Shown here piece after piece: positions 40,213-49,085 of a stretch of 64,000 nt of DNA (position 1 is its first letter; the number at the start of each line of letters is the position of its first letter). Both the position numbers and the translations under genes were made by a program. The stretch spans positions 1-64,000 of the forward strand of contig JBEGWF010000096.1 of the NCBI GenBank assembly GCA_041177965.1, in the 5' to 3' direction. Source of the DNA: SXXZ01 sp041177965. Lineage in GTDB: Bacteria > Verrucomicrobiota > Verrucomicrobiia > Limisphaerales > UBA9464. The notes under the pieces were generated by a model. The model saw only the letters and a list, made by a program, of their open reading frames with translations. It had not been told where the DNA came from and made no database searches.

Positions 40213-41142
40213 TCAACCCTGCAGGGCCGCCAGGTAGCGCTCGGCCTCGATGGCCGCCGAACAACCCAGGCCTGCCGCCGTGATGGCCTGACGGTACACC
40301 GAATCGACGCAATCCCCGGCCACGAACACGCCGGGAACCTTCGTGCGCACGGTCCCGTCGGTCTTGAAATACCCGTTCTCGTGCAGGTCCAACGTACCCT
40401 TGAACAGCGAGGTGTTGGGCACATGCCCGATGGCCACGAACACGCCCGTGCATGGCAGGTGCGACTCGCCGCCGGTCTTGAGATTCTTGAGCTTCACGCC
40501 CGTGACCTTGTCGGCGGCCAGGTCGGTGACCTCCGTCACCACGCTGTCCCAAACCGGTTCGATCTTCGGATTGGCCAGCGTGCGCTCGGCCATGATCCGG
40601 GACGCCCGCAGCGTGTCGCGGCGATGGATCAGGTACACCTTCGAAGCGAACCGGGTCAGATAATTGGCCTCTTCGCAGGCCGAGTCGCCGCCGCCCACCA
40701 CCACCACCGGTTGGTTGCGGAACATGGGCAATGCGCCGTCGCAGGTCGCGCAGTAGGTCACCCCCTTCTTCTCCAGCTCGTGCTCACCGGGCACGTCGAG
40801 GTGCTTGTGGCCGGCGCCGCTGGCGATGATCAGGGTCCGGGTCTGCACCGCCTCTCCATCGACGACCAGTTCGGTCACTCCATTTCCGAAGGTCACCGAA
40901 TCCACGGTCGCGAACTTCACCTGGGCCCCGAACTTCTCGGCCTGGGCCTGCATGCGGGTCATCAACTCGTAACCGTCCACCCCGTCGGGGAATCCGGGGA
41001 AGTTCTCCACGATGCTCGTGGTGGTCAGGAGTCCGCCCGGCATGGTGCCCGTGAGCACCAACGGCTTGAGATTGGCACGGGCGGTGTAGATGGCGGCGGT
41101 CAGACCGGCGCATCCGGTCCCGATGATGACGACGTTTTCCAT
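40213..41142 (-). CDS. trxB: Thioredoxin-disulfide reductase
   Basis: The 309-residue flavoprotein has FAD-binding VIIGTGCAGLTAA (7-18 region; the third position is Cys where Pro is usual), the redox-active CATC (about 133-136), NADPH-binding VVVGGGDSACEEA and the second FAD motif GDCVDSVYRQA. This is the low-Mr TrxB that reduces thioredoxin with NADPH. ATG 41142 has no ribosome site; a putative promoter ends 12 nt upstream. It is followed by the rhodanese gene on the same strand. Confidence 0.97.
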   Translation of the reverse strand: MENVVIIGTGCAGLTAAIYTARANLKPLVLTGTMPGGLLTTTSIVENFPGFPDGVDGYELMTRMQAQAEKFGAQVKFATVDSVTFGNGVTELVVDGEAVQTRTLIIASGAGHKHLDVPGEHELEKKGVTYCATCDGALPMFRNQPVVVVGGGDSACEEANYLTRFASKVYLIHRRDTLRASRIMAERTLANPKIEPVWDSVVTEVTDLAADKVTGVKLKNLKTGGESHLPCTGVFVAIGHVPNTSLFKGTLDLHENGYFKTDGTVRTKVPGVFVAGDCVDSVYRQAITAAGLGCSAAIEAERYLAALQG

Positions 41143-41154
41143 GTTCTGCCGGCG

Positions 41155-41183
41155 ATCCTAGCCGGAAAGCGCCCCCGGACCAA
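41155..41183 (-). promoter_or_regulatory. Putative trxB promoter
   Basis: On the minus strand, TTGGTC (41183-41178), 17-nt spacer, TAGGAT (41160-41155), then 12 nt to the ATG at 41142. No Shine-Dalgarno sequence lies in the leader. Confidence 0.45.
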
Positions 41184-41408
41184 ATTGCAAATCCCGCACG
41201 GGTTCGTCCACCCGCCCATGCCGGATTCCCCGCCCGATCCATGCAGGAATCGCCCCCGAAGGTCGGGATCCGCGAATCCGGATCATCCTCTCGCTCCTCG
41301 GAATGGGTTTTTATCGACTGATCGCCCAACCGCCCTTGCATGGAACACGGTGGCCCTCCGATTCGGGTATCCGACGGTACCGGCCACCGACATCAACGCC
41401 TCGCCTGC

Positions 41409-42146
41409 ATGACACCCGACGCTGCAGTAAAAACGGCCCAATCTTCGGCTCACTCGCGGGAACCCTGCCGCGACCGTCCCATCCGCTGGGCGTTGTTGGA
41501 CGGTTGGAAGGTGTTCCACTCGGCGGTCGAACGCCTGCTCAGACCCGAGAATCGGCTCGAATGGGTCGGATCGTTCGCTTCCGCCCGGGAAGCGCTCGAC
41601 ACCCTGTCGGATCTCGAGCCCGACGTGGTGTTGATGGATATCGAGTTGCCGGACATCGACGGGATCGAATGCATCTCCCGATTGAAGGCCCTGCACCCCT
41701 CGATCGAGATCCTGATCCTCACGGCACACGATCACCCCGAAGCGGTGATCGCCGCGTTCCGCGCCGGGGCGACCGGATATCTGGTCAAGAGCGCCATCGG
41801 TCCCTCGCGGGAACTGATACGGGATGCGATCCTGGATGTGCGTCGGGGCGGATTCCCCCTTTCGGACTCCTCGGCTCGAAGGGTGCTGGACCTCGCGATC
41901 CAATTCCCTGTCGACGCCCCGGATGGGGGCGAAACGGGTCTCACGCCCCTGGAGGAGGAGGTCTTGAGCGCGCTGGCCCGCGGATGCCGGTATCCGGAGA
42001 TCGAGAAGGAGCTGAAACTCAGTCGACCGGCCGTCCTCGCCCACATTGCTGCCATCCACCTCAAGATCCAGGGTCGATTCGTATCCGGTGCGGTCCACGG
42101 ATCCGGGCTTCGGCAGGCGACCGCCGGATCCTTGCACGGTGCGTGA
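41409..42146 (+). CDS. LuxR/NarL-type response regulator
   Basis: A receiver domain is followed by a HTH domain. The phosphoacceptor is the Asp in VVLMDIELPDIDG, with the Thr in LILTAHD and the Lys in TGYLVKSA at the expected places. The N-terminal acidic pair is incomplete: WALLDGWKVF has one Asp where most response regulators have two. The LuxR-like HTH is LTPLEEEVLSALARGCRYPEIEKELKLS. ATG at 41340 would add 23 residues and neither start has a ribosome site; I chose 41409 (245 aa) because the domain starts soon after. No kinase gene is adjacent; the sigma factor and STPK downstream are on the same strand. Confidence 0.9.
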   Translation: MTPDAAVKTAQSSAHSREPCRDRPIRWALLDGWKVFHSAVERLLRPENRLEWVGSFASAREALDTLSDLEPDVVLMDIELPDIDGIECISRLKALHPSIEILILTAHDHPEAVIAAFRAGATGYLVKSAIGPSRELIRDAILDVRRGGFPLSDSSARRVLDLAIQFPVDAPDGGETGLTPLEEEVLSALARGCRYPEIEKELKLSRPAVLAHIAAIHLKIQGRFVSGAVHGSGLRQATAGSLHGA

Positions 42147-42378
42147 ACCGACGGACCGCATGATGGAAATGGGGACCATTCGGCGGATCGACCTCCGCGA
42201 ACGGGAGTCGACTCCTTCAGCGACTCTGCGAGGGCGGGAGCGGTTCCAGACCTTCCCGCGGTGTCCCATTCCGCGTTTTCTTGTTTTACCGGTCCAAGTT
42301 TTTGATGACTCTCATTCCCAATCGCTGGGAAGCGTGATTCCGGCCATCGTCCCCCGAAGGGCGTGCCGCCATGGACCC

Positions 42379-43116
42379 ATGACCGCCGCTTGGCCAAAAA
42401 CCGAGGGAAACGAAATATTCAGCCAGACCCAATGGACCTGGGTGCTGAGGGCGACACATGGCAGCGCTGGGGAGTCGGTCGAGGCCTGGGAATCGCTCGC
42501 CCGGCAGTACTGGAAACCGCTCTACGTGTTCTGCCGGAAGAAAGGGGACCCGCCGGAGACGGCGGAAGACCATGTGCAGGGATTCTTCCACGAACTGTTG
42601 TCGCAGCGACGCTTGACCGGCATCGATCCGGCCGGTGGAAAGCTCCGGAACTGGTTGATGGCGGCGATGGTTCAGCATCGGAGCCGGGTATGGCGGGCGG
42701 CCCAGGCCCAGAAACGTCGTCCGGTCGGCGGCTTCGATCCCCGAGAACTCTCCGAGATAGACCAGACCCTGCGGATCGAAGGGAATGGCTCCGCCGAGGA
42801 TGCCTTCCGGCGCCAGTGGGCCCAAGAGTTGCTCGAGCAGGCTTATCAGGAGATGCGCAGCCGATACGCGGCCCGCGGGCAGGAGGCCCGGTTCCTGAGC
42901 TTCTGGCCACGGATGATCCCCGGAGCACGACCTGAGGAGCATCATTCCCTGGCGAATTCGCTCCGGATGACACCCGGGGCATTGGCCACCGCGCTGTGGC
43001 AGTTCCGTCAGGAATACCAGCGGATCCTCCGCAAGGCCGTGCGGGCGACCCTCGACGAGGGTGACGATGTGGATGCCGAACTGAGGGAACTCATCTGGGC
43101 CATCTCCGGCGCATGA
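42379..43116 (+). CDS. ECF-like sigma factor of the kinase-linked (STK) type
   Basis: The 245-residue protein starts at ATG 42379. Region 2 is ESLARQYWKPLYVFCRKKG and TAEDHVQGFFHELLSQRRL, matching the ECF-like sigma group of Planctomycetota and Verrucomicrobiota that is genetically tied to Ser/Thr kinases. The C-terminal part (SLANSLRMTPGALATALWQFRQEYQRILRK) is a recognisable sigma region 4.2-like helix-turn-helix. Its stop overlaps the STPK start by ATGA, so the two are co-translated. The kinase presumably controls this sigma factor or signals with it; target promoters are unknown. The 40 bp before the gene are A+T-rich relative to surroundings. Confidence 0.92.
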   Translation: MTAAWPKTEGNEIFSQTQWTWVLRATHGSAGESVEAWESLARQYWKPLYVFCRKKGDPPETAEDHVQGFFHELLSQRRLTGIDPAGGKLRNWLMAAMVQHRSRVWRAAQAQKRRPVGGFDPRELSEIDQTLRIEGNGSAEDAFRRQWAQELLEQAYQEMRSRYAARGQEARFLSFWPRMIPGARPEEHHSLANSLRMTPGALATALWQFRQEYQRILRKAVRATLDEGDDVDAELRELIWAISGA

Positions 43117-46100
43117 CTCGCGTCTGCGATCGGTGCGGGGTGAGGTTCTCGGGCCGCGACGACGACCCGGAATGCCCCGCGTGCATGCTCCGGATCGGGC
43201 TGATGGGATCGGTCATCCCCGGGGGTCAGGGCCCCGTTTCGGGCGACCGGATCGCGGAATGGGTGCTGAGTCGCCCCATCCGCAGAGGACCGCAAGCCAC
43301 GGTCTTCCTCGCCACCGATGCCTCGGTTTCGCGGACGGTGGTGGTCAAGTGCCTCTCGCCGTCGTTGGTGCAGGATGAGGTGGCGTACCACCGCTTCCTG
43401 CTCGAGGCCTCGCGCCGGATCGACCACCCGCATGTGGTGCCGGTGCTCGACTCGGGCTCCCATGGCGACACTCCCTATCTGGTGATCCCGTTCTACGCGG
43501 GCGGATCGCTGGCCGACCGGGTCGACGCCATCTGGGCGAGGCAAGGCGGGCACCCCGGGGGATCCACAGTCCCCGACCTCGACTTCCACCAGATCGCCCG
43601 GTGGGTGCTCGAGGTCGCCCAGGCCGTGGGTTGTCTCCACGAGCAGGGCATCATCCACCGGGATCTCAAGCCCTCGAACCTCCTGCTCGATGACGGACAA
43701 CGGATCCGCGTCGGCGATTTCGGCATCAGCGGATCGGTGGCGTCCGACCAGCGGATGACCCCGACCGGTTGGGTGCTCGGGTCCCCCGGCTACATGGCCC
43801 CGGAATGGGTGTCAGGAAGCATGGCCGGCGGAACCGTGGCCGCCGACATCTACGGCATTGGGGCGATCCTGATGACCCTGCTCACGGGTCGGCCTCCCTA
43901 CACCGGGCCGAATGTGCTGGCAGCGCTGCGAGAAGCCTCCGAGGCCCCGGAATCCACGCCCCGGAACCGCAATCCATCGGTGCCGCGCGACCTCAACACC
44001 ATCTGCGCCCGGTGCCTGTCGCGGGATCCGGGCCGGCGATATCGCTCGGCCCGCGATCTCGAGGACGATCTCGCCCGTTTCCTGCGCGGGGAGGCGCCGA
44101 GGGCTCCCGCTCCCACGGCCTTCGGGCAACTCACCGACTGGGCGCGCCGCAACCGGTTCACCGCCGGCATTCTTGGGACGGCCGCGGTCGCCGGCGTGGT
44201 CGTGGCTGTGGTCAGCCTCTCGGCCCTGGCCAGGGTGTCCACCGCCCACGATGAGAGCCGAAGGCTCGCCGAGGAGCGCCGTCGCACGGTGGTTCGACTC
44301 TGGGACGAGAACGGTGTCGATTCCATGGCCCGTCATCGCCCCGGTGAGGCCATGGCCTGGTTCGGTGCGGCCTGGCAATCGGAGATCCTGGCGGGAGCCT
44401 CGAATGGCGCCTCCGTTCATTCCCTGTCGCTGGAGGCATGCCTCTCGGAGTTTCCGGAACCGATCCAAGTGGCGCCCATCGCCCCGGATGGCACCCATGT
44501 CTGGGCGCCGGAATCCGGTTCGGACCTCGTGGCCATCGCCGAACAGGGAAGGATCTCCCGATGGGCGGCGACAGATCCCATGCCACAGGTGACGGAAACC
44601 CGGGTGGACTTCTCATTGTTGGCGTTGTTCCCCCAAAGAAAGACCCTCTTCGTCCACGCTCGCGGAGCCTCGAACCAGAACCATCTGCTGTGGATCAATG
44701 ACGGTCCCACTCCTTCACCACAGTCCGTCCCCGTCACCGGATACCTTCGGGACGTTTCGCTGTCGCCCGATGGGCAATGGCTGGCGTTGGCCCTCGATGA
44801 TGGATCACCGCAGACCCAACTTTGGCGGGCCTCACCTCCCGAACGGGTCGCCACTTTCCGCGACCATACCGACAGAATAAGGCGGGTCTGCTGGGTGGGA
44901 TCCGACCACGTCGTCACGGCCTCCTGGGACGGAACAGTGATCTTGCGCCGTTGGCCCGGGGATCGGGTGCTGGCGACATGGCGCACCGAAGAATACGTGC
45001 GGGACCTCGCGGTGGATCCCCACGGTCGCTGGCTGGCCTTCGGGGGCGATGATCGGTTGCTGCACATCGTGGACTTGCGAAGCCTCCGAGAGACCTTCTC
45101 GATCCCCTGTCCCGATTGGGCCATGCAGTTGACGGTGGCGAGCGACGGATCGCGGATAGCCGTGGGTGATCGTGGCGGGAACATCGCCATTTGGGATCCC
45201 TTCACCGGCAAACCTCGCTTGAAGTGGACCCGTTACTCCTCCTCGGCGATCCGAAGACTTTCGTTCAATCCAGACAACACCCGTCTGGCCGTGGCCACCT
45301 CCGACCAGACGCTCCGGATCATCTCGGTCGATCGATCGTCGTTTGCGATCGCCAATCTGCCGGTGGCCGACGAGAAGTTCGGCCACCATTGGTTGTCGCC
45401 GGACACGATCCTGACCCATCCATTCCCGGGATTCGGGATCGTTTGGAGAATCCGGGAAAACGGGCGTTTCAAGAACTCGTGGAAAGGAAACGACGACTCG
45501 TCGCGGATCGTGATCTCCCCGGACAATCGTTGGATCACCGTCGGCAACGACAAACGGACCCACATCTACGATGGAGGCAATCCGAGGAACCCTCCCCTGA
45601 CATGGACGAATTCGAACCCGATCGCCGGATTGGGTTTCGACGGTCGGTCATCCGCACTGAAGGTGCTGTTTCAGACCGGGGTTTGCCAAGACGTCCCACT
45701 GCCGGAGGTGAGCGGTTCCGGGATCTTGCCCCCCCTCGAAGCCATCGGCATCAAATCGGCGATGTTGGAGCCGACAGGAGAACGATGGATCGCGGTGACG
45801 AGGGATGCCCGGCTGATCTCGGTGGCGGCTCACAAGCGCCCTCAGGAAACGACGAATCAGGCCCACGCAGCGACGCCCACCAGGATTCTGCGCCCGCCCC
45901 CATTCGATCAAAAGTTCGTCCGAAGCCCCGACGGAGAGAGCTTCCTCCTCGCCCTGAGCCCCCAGAACGTGGCCGCCCCGGATATCCACCGCTTCTCCGG
46001 ACTTTGGATGGGGCGTTTTCCGTTCCGCAGCGGCACCGAGATCGCCCTCGAATTCCCGGGAAACTGTTCCTCGGCGACCTATTCGATGGACGGCCGATGG

Positions 46101-46682
46101 ATCGCGGCCGGCACCTGGGACGGATCGTATCGGATCTTCAACGCCGCCGATGGTTCACCGGCCACGCCTCTGCGCCGGCAGGGTGCTCCGATCCGATGCA
46201 TCGCCCTCGATCGGTCGGGCCGGGTGCTGATCACAGGATCGACCGACCGTCATATCCGGTTCTGGGCTCTGCCGTCGGGTGAACCGGCGGCGCCCGACAT
46301 CGAATTGCAGGCCAGCGTGGCACATGTTCAGACCATCGCCTCTGGCCACCTGCTGAGCCTCGGCAACGATGGTTCGGTCGCCCTCTGGAGGGCCGAGGAT
46401 TGGAACCCGATCCTCCTGGAACCGTCGGTCGATGTACCGCTGCGGCTGTTTGGGGTGTCTTCGGATGGACGGATGATCGCCACGTACACCCGGGATTCGA
46501 CCCTGACCACGCTCAACCTCGATCCGGCTCCGTGGACTCTCGCGGAGGCTCGGCGTTGGATCGACCTGCTGGCCCCCTACCGGATCTCCCCCTCCGGAAA
46601 GCACGAGGTCATCACGCCCGAGGAGCGACTGACGGCCTGGCGCTCGTTGGGTGGTCTTCCGACCCCGGGAAAAGCCCCTTGA
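43113..46682 (+). CDS. Membrane Ser/Thr protein kinase with zinc ribbon and WD40-like sensor
   Basis: The 1189-residue protein has an N-terminal zinc ribbon with CDRCG and CPAC (about residues 5-25), then a Hanks-type kinase (about 50-335): the ATP loop near ATVFLATD, VVVK lysine, catalytic HRDLKPSN (near 181), DFG (near 202) and the MAPEW P+1 element. One transmembrane helix follows at about 349-372 (FTAGILGTAAVAGVVVAVVS). The outer half (about 530-1150) is built of WD40-like repeats such as LSPDGQWLALALDDGS and VTASWDGTVILRRW. Kinase inside and propeller outside suggests envelope sensing that is passed to the co-translated sigma factor. Its start overlaps the sigma stop (ATGA). Confidence 0.95.
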   Translation: MTRVCDRCGVRFSGRDDDPECPACMLRIGLMGSVIPGGQGPVSGDRIAEWVLSRPIRRGPQATVFLATDASVSRTVVVKCLSPSLVQDEVAYHRFLLEASRRIDHPHVVPVLDSGSHGDTPYLVIPFYAGGSLADRVDAIWARQGGHPGGSTVPDLDFHQIARWVLEVAQAVGCLHEQGIIHRDLKPSNLLLDDGQRIRVGDFGISGSVASDQRMTPTGWVLGSPGYMAPEWVSGSMAGGTVAADIYGIGAILMTLLTGRPPYTGPNVLAALREASEAPESTPRNRNPSVPRDLNTICARCLSRDPGRRYRSARDLEDDLARFLRGEAPRAPAPTAFGQLTDWARRNRFTAGILGTAAVAGVVVAVVSLSALARVSTAHDESRRLAEERRRTVVRLWDENGVDSMARHRPGEAMAWFGAAWQSEILAGASNGASVHSLSLEACLSEFPEPIQVAPIAPDGTHVWAPESGSDLVAIAEQGRISRWAATDPMPQVTETRVDFSLLALFPQRKTLFVHARGASNQNHLLWINDGPTPSPQSVPVTGYLRDVSLSPDGQWLALALDDGSPQTQLWRASPPERVATFRDHTDRIRRVCWVGSDHVVTASWDGTVILRRWPGDRVLATWRTEEYVRDLAVDPHGRWLAFGGDDRLLHIVDLRSLRETFSIPCPDWAMQLTVASDGSRIAVGDRGGNIAIWDPFTGKPRLKWTRYSSSAIRRLSFNPDNTRLAVATSDQTLRIISVDRSSFAIANLPVADEKFGHHWLSPDTILTHPFPGFGIVWRIRENGRFKNSWKGNDDSSRIVISPDNRWITVGNDKRTHIYDGGNPRNPPLTWTNSNPIAGLGFDGRSSALKVLFQTGVCQDVPLPEVSGSGILPPLEAIGIKSAMLEPTGERWIAVTRDARLISVAAHKRPQETTNQAHAATPTRILRPPPFDQKFVRSPDGESFLLALSPQNVAAPDIHRFSGLWMGRFPFRSGTEIALEFPGNCSSATYSMDGRWIAAGTWDGSYRIFNAADGSPATPLRRQGAPIRCIALDRSGRVLITGSTDRHIRFWALPSGEPAAPDIELQASVAHVQTIASGHLLSLGNDGSVALWRAEDWNPILLEPSVDVPLRLFGVSSDGRMIATYTRDSTLTTLNLDPAPWTLAEARRWIDLLAPYRISPSGKHEVITPEERLTAWRSLGGLPTPGKAP

Positions 46683-46745
46683 AGATGGGGGCCATGGACG
46701 GGAGATCAGAGCCTACGGATCACCATGCACGGCTCCCAACCCGAC

Positions 46746-47171
46746 TCACTTGCTCCCGGCCGATCGGGTGAATGCGCGGATGTTCTGGACCTTGGCCTGC
46801 TTGGCGAAGTCCATGACCTTCACCACGTCGCCCCAGTTGGCGTTCTCGTCGGCCCTCAGCACGACCTTGACCTTGGGGTCGCCCGCCACGGCGTCCTTCA
46901 ACTCGTTGAGCAGCTTGTCGGAGGTCACCGCACGCGGGCCCACATAGAATTGCGGCGCAGCCGAGGCGATGGTCACCACCATGGGTGGCTTCTCGGCGCT
47001 GGCGCCTGCCTTCGGTGCTTCACGGGTCTCGGGCAGGGTCAGGGCCACCGACGGGGTGTTCTTGAACCGGGTGCTCACCATCAGGAAGACCAGCAGCACC
47101 ACCAGCACGTCGATCAGCGAGATGATGACGATGGCCGGGGCCGCCTTGCGACGTCGGGTCAGGAACTTCAT
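46746..47171 (-). CDS. exbD: ExbD/TolR-type biopolymer transport protein
   Basis: The 141-residue protein has one transmembrane helix at about residues 14-34 (IVIISLIDVLVVLLVFLMVS) and the conserved acidic residue in LIDVLV, the proton-path Asp of ExbD/TolR. A periplasmic alpha/beta domain follows (VTIASAAPQFYV...DVVKVMDFAKQA). The ATG at 47171 overlaps the stop of the exbB-like gene by four bases (ATGA). It transmits proton motive force from ExbB to TonB. A Tol rather than Ton assignment is possible since TolR looks alike; the tonB-like gene two genes upstream favours Ton. Confidence 0.93.
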   Translation of the reverse strand: MKFLTRRRKAAPAIVIISLIDVLVVLLVFLMVSTRFKNTPSVALTLPETREAPKAGASAEKPPMVVTIASAAPQFYVGPRAVTSDKLLNELKDAVAGDPKVKVVLRADENANWGDVVKVMDFAKQAKVQNIRAFTRSAGSK

Positions 47172-47815
47172 GGGTGCCCCCCATCGACACCACCTCCCCC
47201 GCCGGCCGATCCGACACCGGATCCGCGCTGCCGCAGATAGTGCCGTCGCAGCAGGGCATCGCAAACGCCTTCCAACTCGAGGCCCAGCAGCTCGACCCGC
47301 TTGTTGAAGAAGCTCCAGGCAGCCAGTGTCGGCATGGCCACCAGCAATCCCAGCACGGTCTTGTAGAGGGCCACCGACATGCCCTTGGCGATGAAGGCGT
47401 TGTCGGCCTGCAGGTTGGAGCCGAAGTCACCCAGGAGCGGGATGATGCCGTAGATGGTGCCCACCAGACCCAGGAGCGGAGCGATGCCCACGATGATCTC
47501 CAGGATCACCAGACCGCGCTCGAGGCCGGCGATCTCCTGGCGAGCACGCACCTCGAGGGCGGCCACGTTCTCGGCCTTGGACCAGGGCAGATGGTCCAGG
47601 ATGGAAACGATCAGACGCGACAACGGCGAGGGTTGGGCCTGGCAGGCTCCGCGCAGGCGCGCCACGTCGCCGTCGGCCATCACGTCGATGAGCGTCCGCG
47701 GCAGGATGCGATCGCGGCGCAACGACCAGACGCGCTCCAGCACCACGGTCAACGCCGTCACCGAAAGGCCCAGCAGGAGCCAGACAAATGGACCGCCATC
47801 CAACAATGATCGCAT
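47168..47815 (-). CDS. exbB: ExbB/TolQ/MotA family proton channel protein
   Basis: The 215-residue protein has three transmembrane segments: about residues 8-26 (FVWLLLGLSVTALTVVLE), a long central hairpin (about 112-135, IVGIAPLLGLVGTIYGIIPL, the family core) and about 155-178 (YKTVLGLLVAMPTLAAWSFF). The Gly-rich C-terminus (SAGGGGGVDGG) is unusual but may be a linker. It forms the pentameric proton channel that energises TonB through ExbD. The stop overlaps the exbD-like start, and the tonB-like gene lies 48 bp upstream, giving the order tonB-exbB-exbD. Confidence 0.95.
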   Translation of the reverse strand: MRSLLDGGPFVWLLLGLSVTALTVVLERVWSLRRDRILPRTLIDVMADGDVARLRGACQAQPSPLSRLIVSILDHLPWSKAENVAALEVRARQEIAGLERGLVILEIIVGIAPLLGLVGTIYGIIPLLGDFGSNLQADNAFIAKGMSVALYKTVLGLLVAMPTLAAWSFFNKRVELLGLELEGVCDALLRRHYLRQRGSGVGSAGGGGGVDGGHP

Positions 47816-47863
47816 GGGATTCTTGATTCTTGAGGGTATCGCCCCGACTCCGGGACGCCGATT

Positions 47864-48928
47864 TCAGTAGTAGTGGAAGGTGAAGGTGATCTCGCGGGGA
47901 TCCAAGGCCTGGGCCTTGAGGACGCTGGGCCATCGGCCGAAGGGCGAGGCCCCCATGACCGCCGCCTCGCAGGTGAAGCTGAGGGTCTCACCGACGTTCG
48001 ATTCGGCGGTGGTCATCTGGGAGATGGAACCGTCACCATGCAGTCGGAACTTGAGCACCACCTTGCCGGTGCGCTCCAGCGCGTAGTGACGTTCCTCCAG
48101 CAGGGCCCACCAGCGCTCCTGGACGGCGGCGATCATCCGCAGGTCGTACTCGCCGAACGGGGTGCTCTTGACGTCGAACGATGGGGAGATGCTGAAGCGA
48201 CCGGCCCCCCCCTGCTGGAGCATCTTCTCGCCGCGCACGATGCCCTTCTGCTCCATGGCCTGATCGAGTCGCTTGATGGGCTTGCGCCGGGGCGCTCCCG
48301 GTTCCTGGGCCTCCACGGATTTTCGCTCCTCCTGGGGCCGTTCGGACTGCGCCTTCGGTACCACCTTGGCCAACTGGGTCTCGCCCGCCTCTCGGACACC
48401 CCCCAGCGGCTGGGCCGCCTGGGCCTCCTTCTTCTCCTGGCGGACGGCCGTTTCCGGGGTGGCCGGCACCTCCTCGACCTTCGGTCGGGCCTGGGGAGGA
48501 CTCGGCGATGGTTTGGCCGTGTCGAAGGTCTTGGGCATGGACTTCTGCACGCCGGTGATCTCCGGATCCTTGAGCGCCTTCTGGGACGGGATCGGCTGAC
48601 CCGACAGCGCGTTCGCGGCGGAATAGAATCTGGCGTCTCTGGGAGGATCCTTCACCGCCAGGGCCGGATCGACCTCGATGAAGGTCAGGGGCACCTCCTG
48701 CCAGGCGGGATCCTGCGCGGGGTCGACCGGTCGCTGGGGAACGGCGGCGGTGGGTTGCACGAGGCTCTTCACCCAGTCCGGGGCCTGATCGGGAGCCCGG
48801 CGCACCCAGACGGCGGCACCGGTCCACAGCAACAGGATCAGCAGATGGGCAGCCACGGCCAGCACCGCCGCCCACGCCAGCGGGCGGAGATCCGGCCGTC
48901 GCCAGGGAGCTGTGCCTGCCAGGTCCAT
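47864..48928 (-). CDS. TonB-like energy transducer
   Basis: The 354-residue protein starts at ATG 48928. One transmembrane helix at about residues 20-45 (LAWAAVLAVAAHLLILLLWTGAAVWV) is followed by a long Pro/Lys/Glu-rich linker (about 55-240, with SPSPPQARPKVEEVPATPE) and a C-terminal domain (about 280-354) containing YDLRMIAAVQERWWALLEE, which resembles the TonB C-terminal fold. The order fits TonB energising outer-membrane receptors with the ExbB/ExbD proteins encoded just downstream. The linker is unusually long and the C-terminal domain is diverged. No TonB-dependent receptor is in the window, so its substrate is unknown. Confidence 0.85.
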   Translation of the reverse strand: MDLAGTAPWRRPDLRPLAWAAVLAVAAHLLILLLWTGAAVWVRRAPDQAPDWVKSLVQPTAAVPQRPVDPAQDPAWQEVPLTFIEVDPALAVKDPPRDARFYSAANALSGQPIPSQKALKDPEITGVQKSMPKTFDTAKPSPSPPQARPKVEEVPATPETAVRQEKKEAQAAQPLGGVREAGETQLAKVVPKAQSERPQEERKSVEAQEPGAPRRKPIKRLDQAMEQKGIVRGEKMLQQGGAGRFSISPSFDVKSTPFGEYDLRMIAAVQERWWALLEERHYALERTGKVVLKFRLHGDGSISQMTTAESNVGETLSFTCEAAVMGASPFGRWPSVLKAQALDPREITFTFHYY

Positions 48929-49085
48929 TCTCGTGCGCGCAAAACTTGGCCCACGGTCGGTCCAGGGGCAACGGGAAGTTCCAGAGGGAGATCCTAGGGG
49001 GGCCGAGATCGGAAGGTCCGATGGTTCAGGCCCCATCGAGGCGATCTGAAGGACCAGCCACCCGCGACCGTACCCGCCCAATGAC

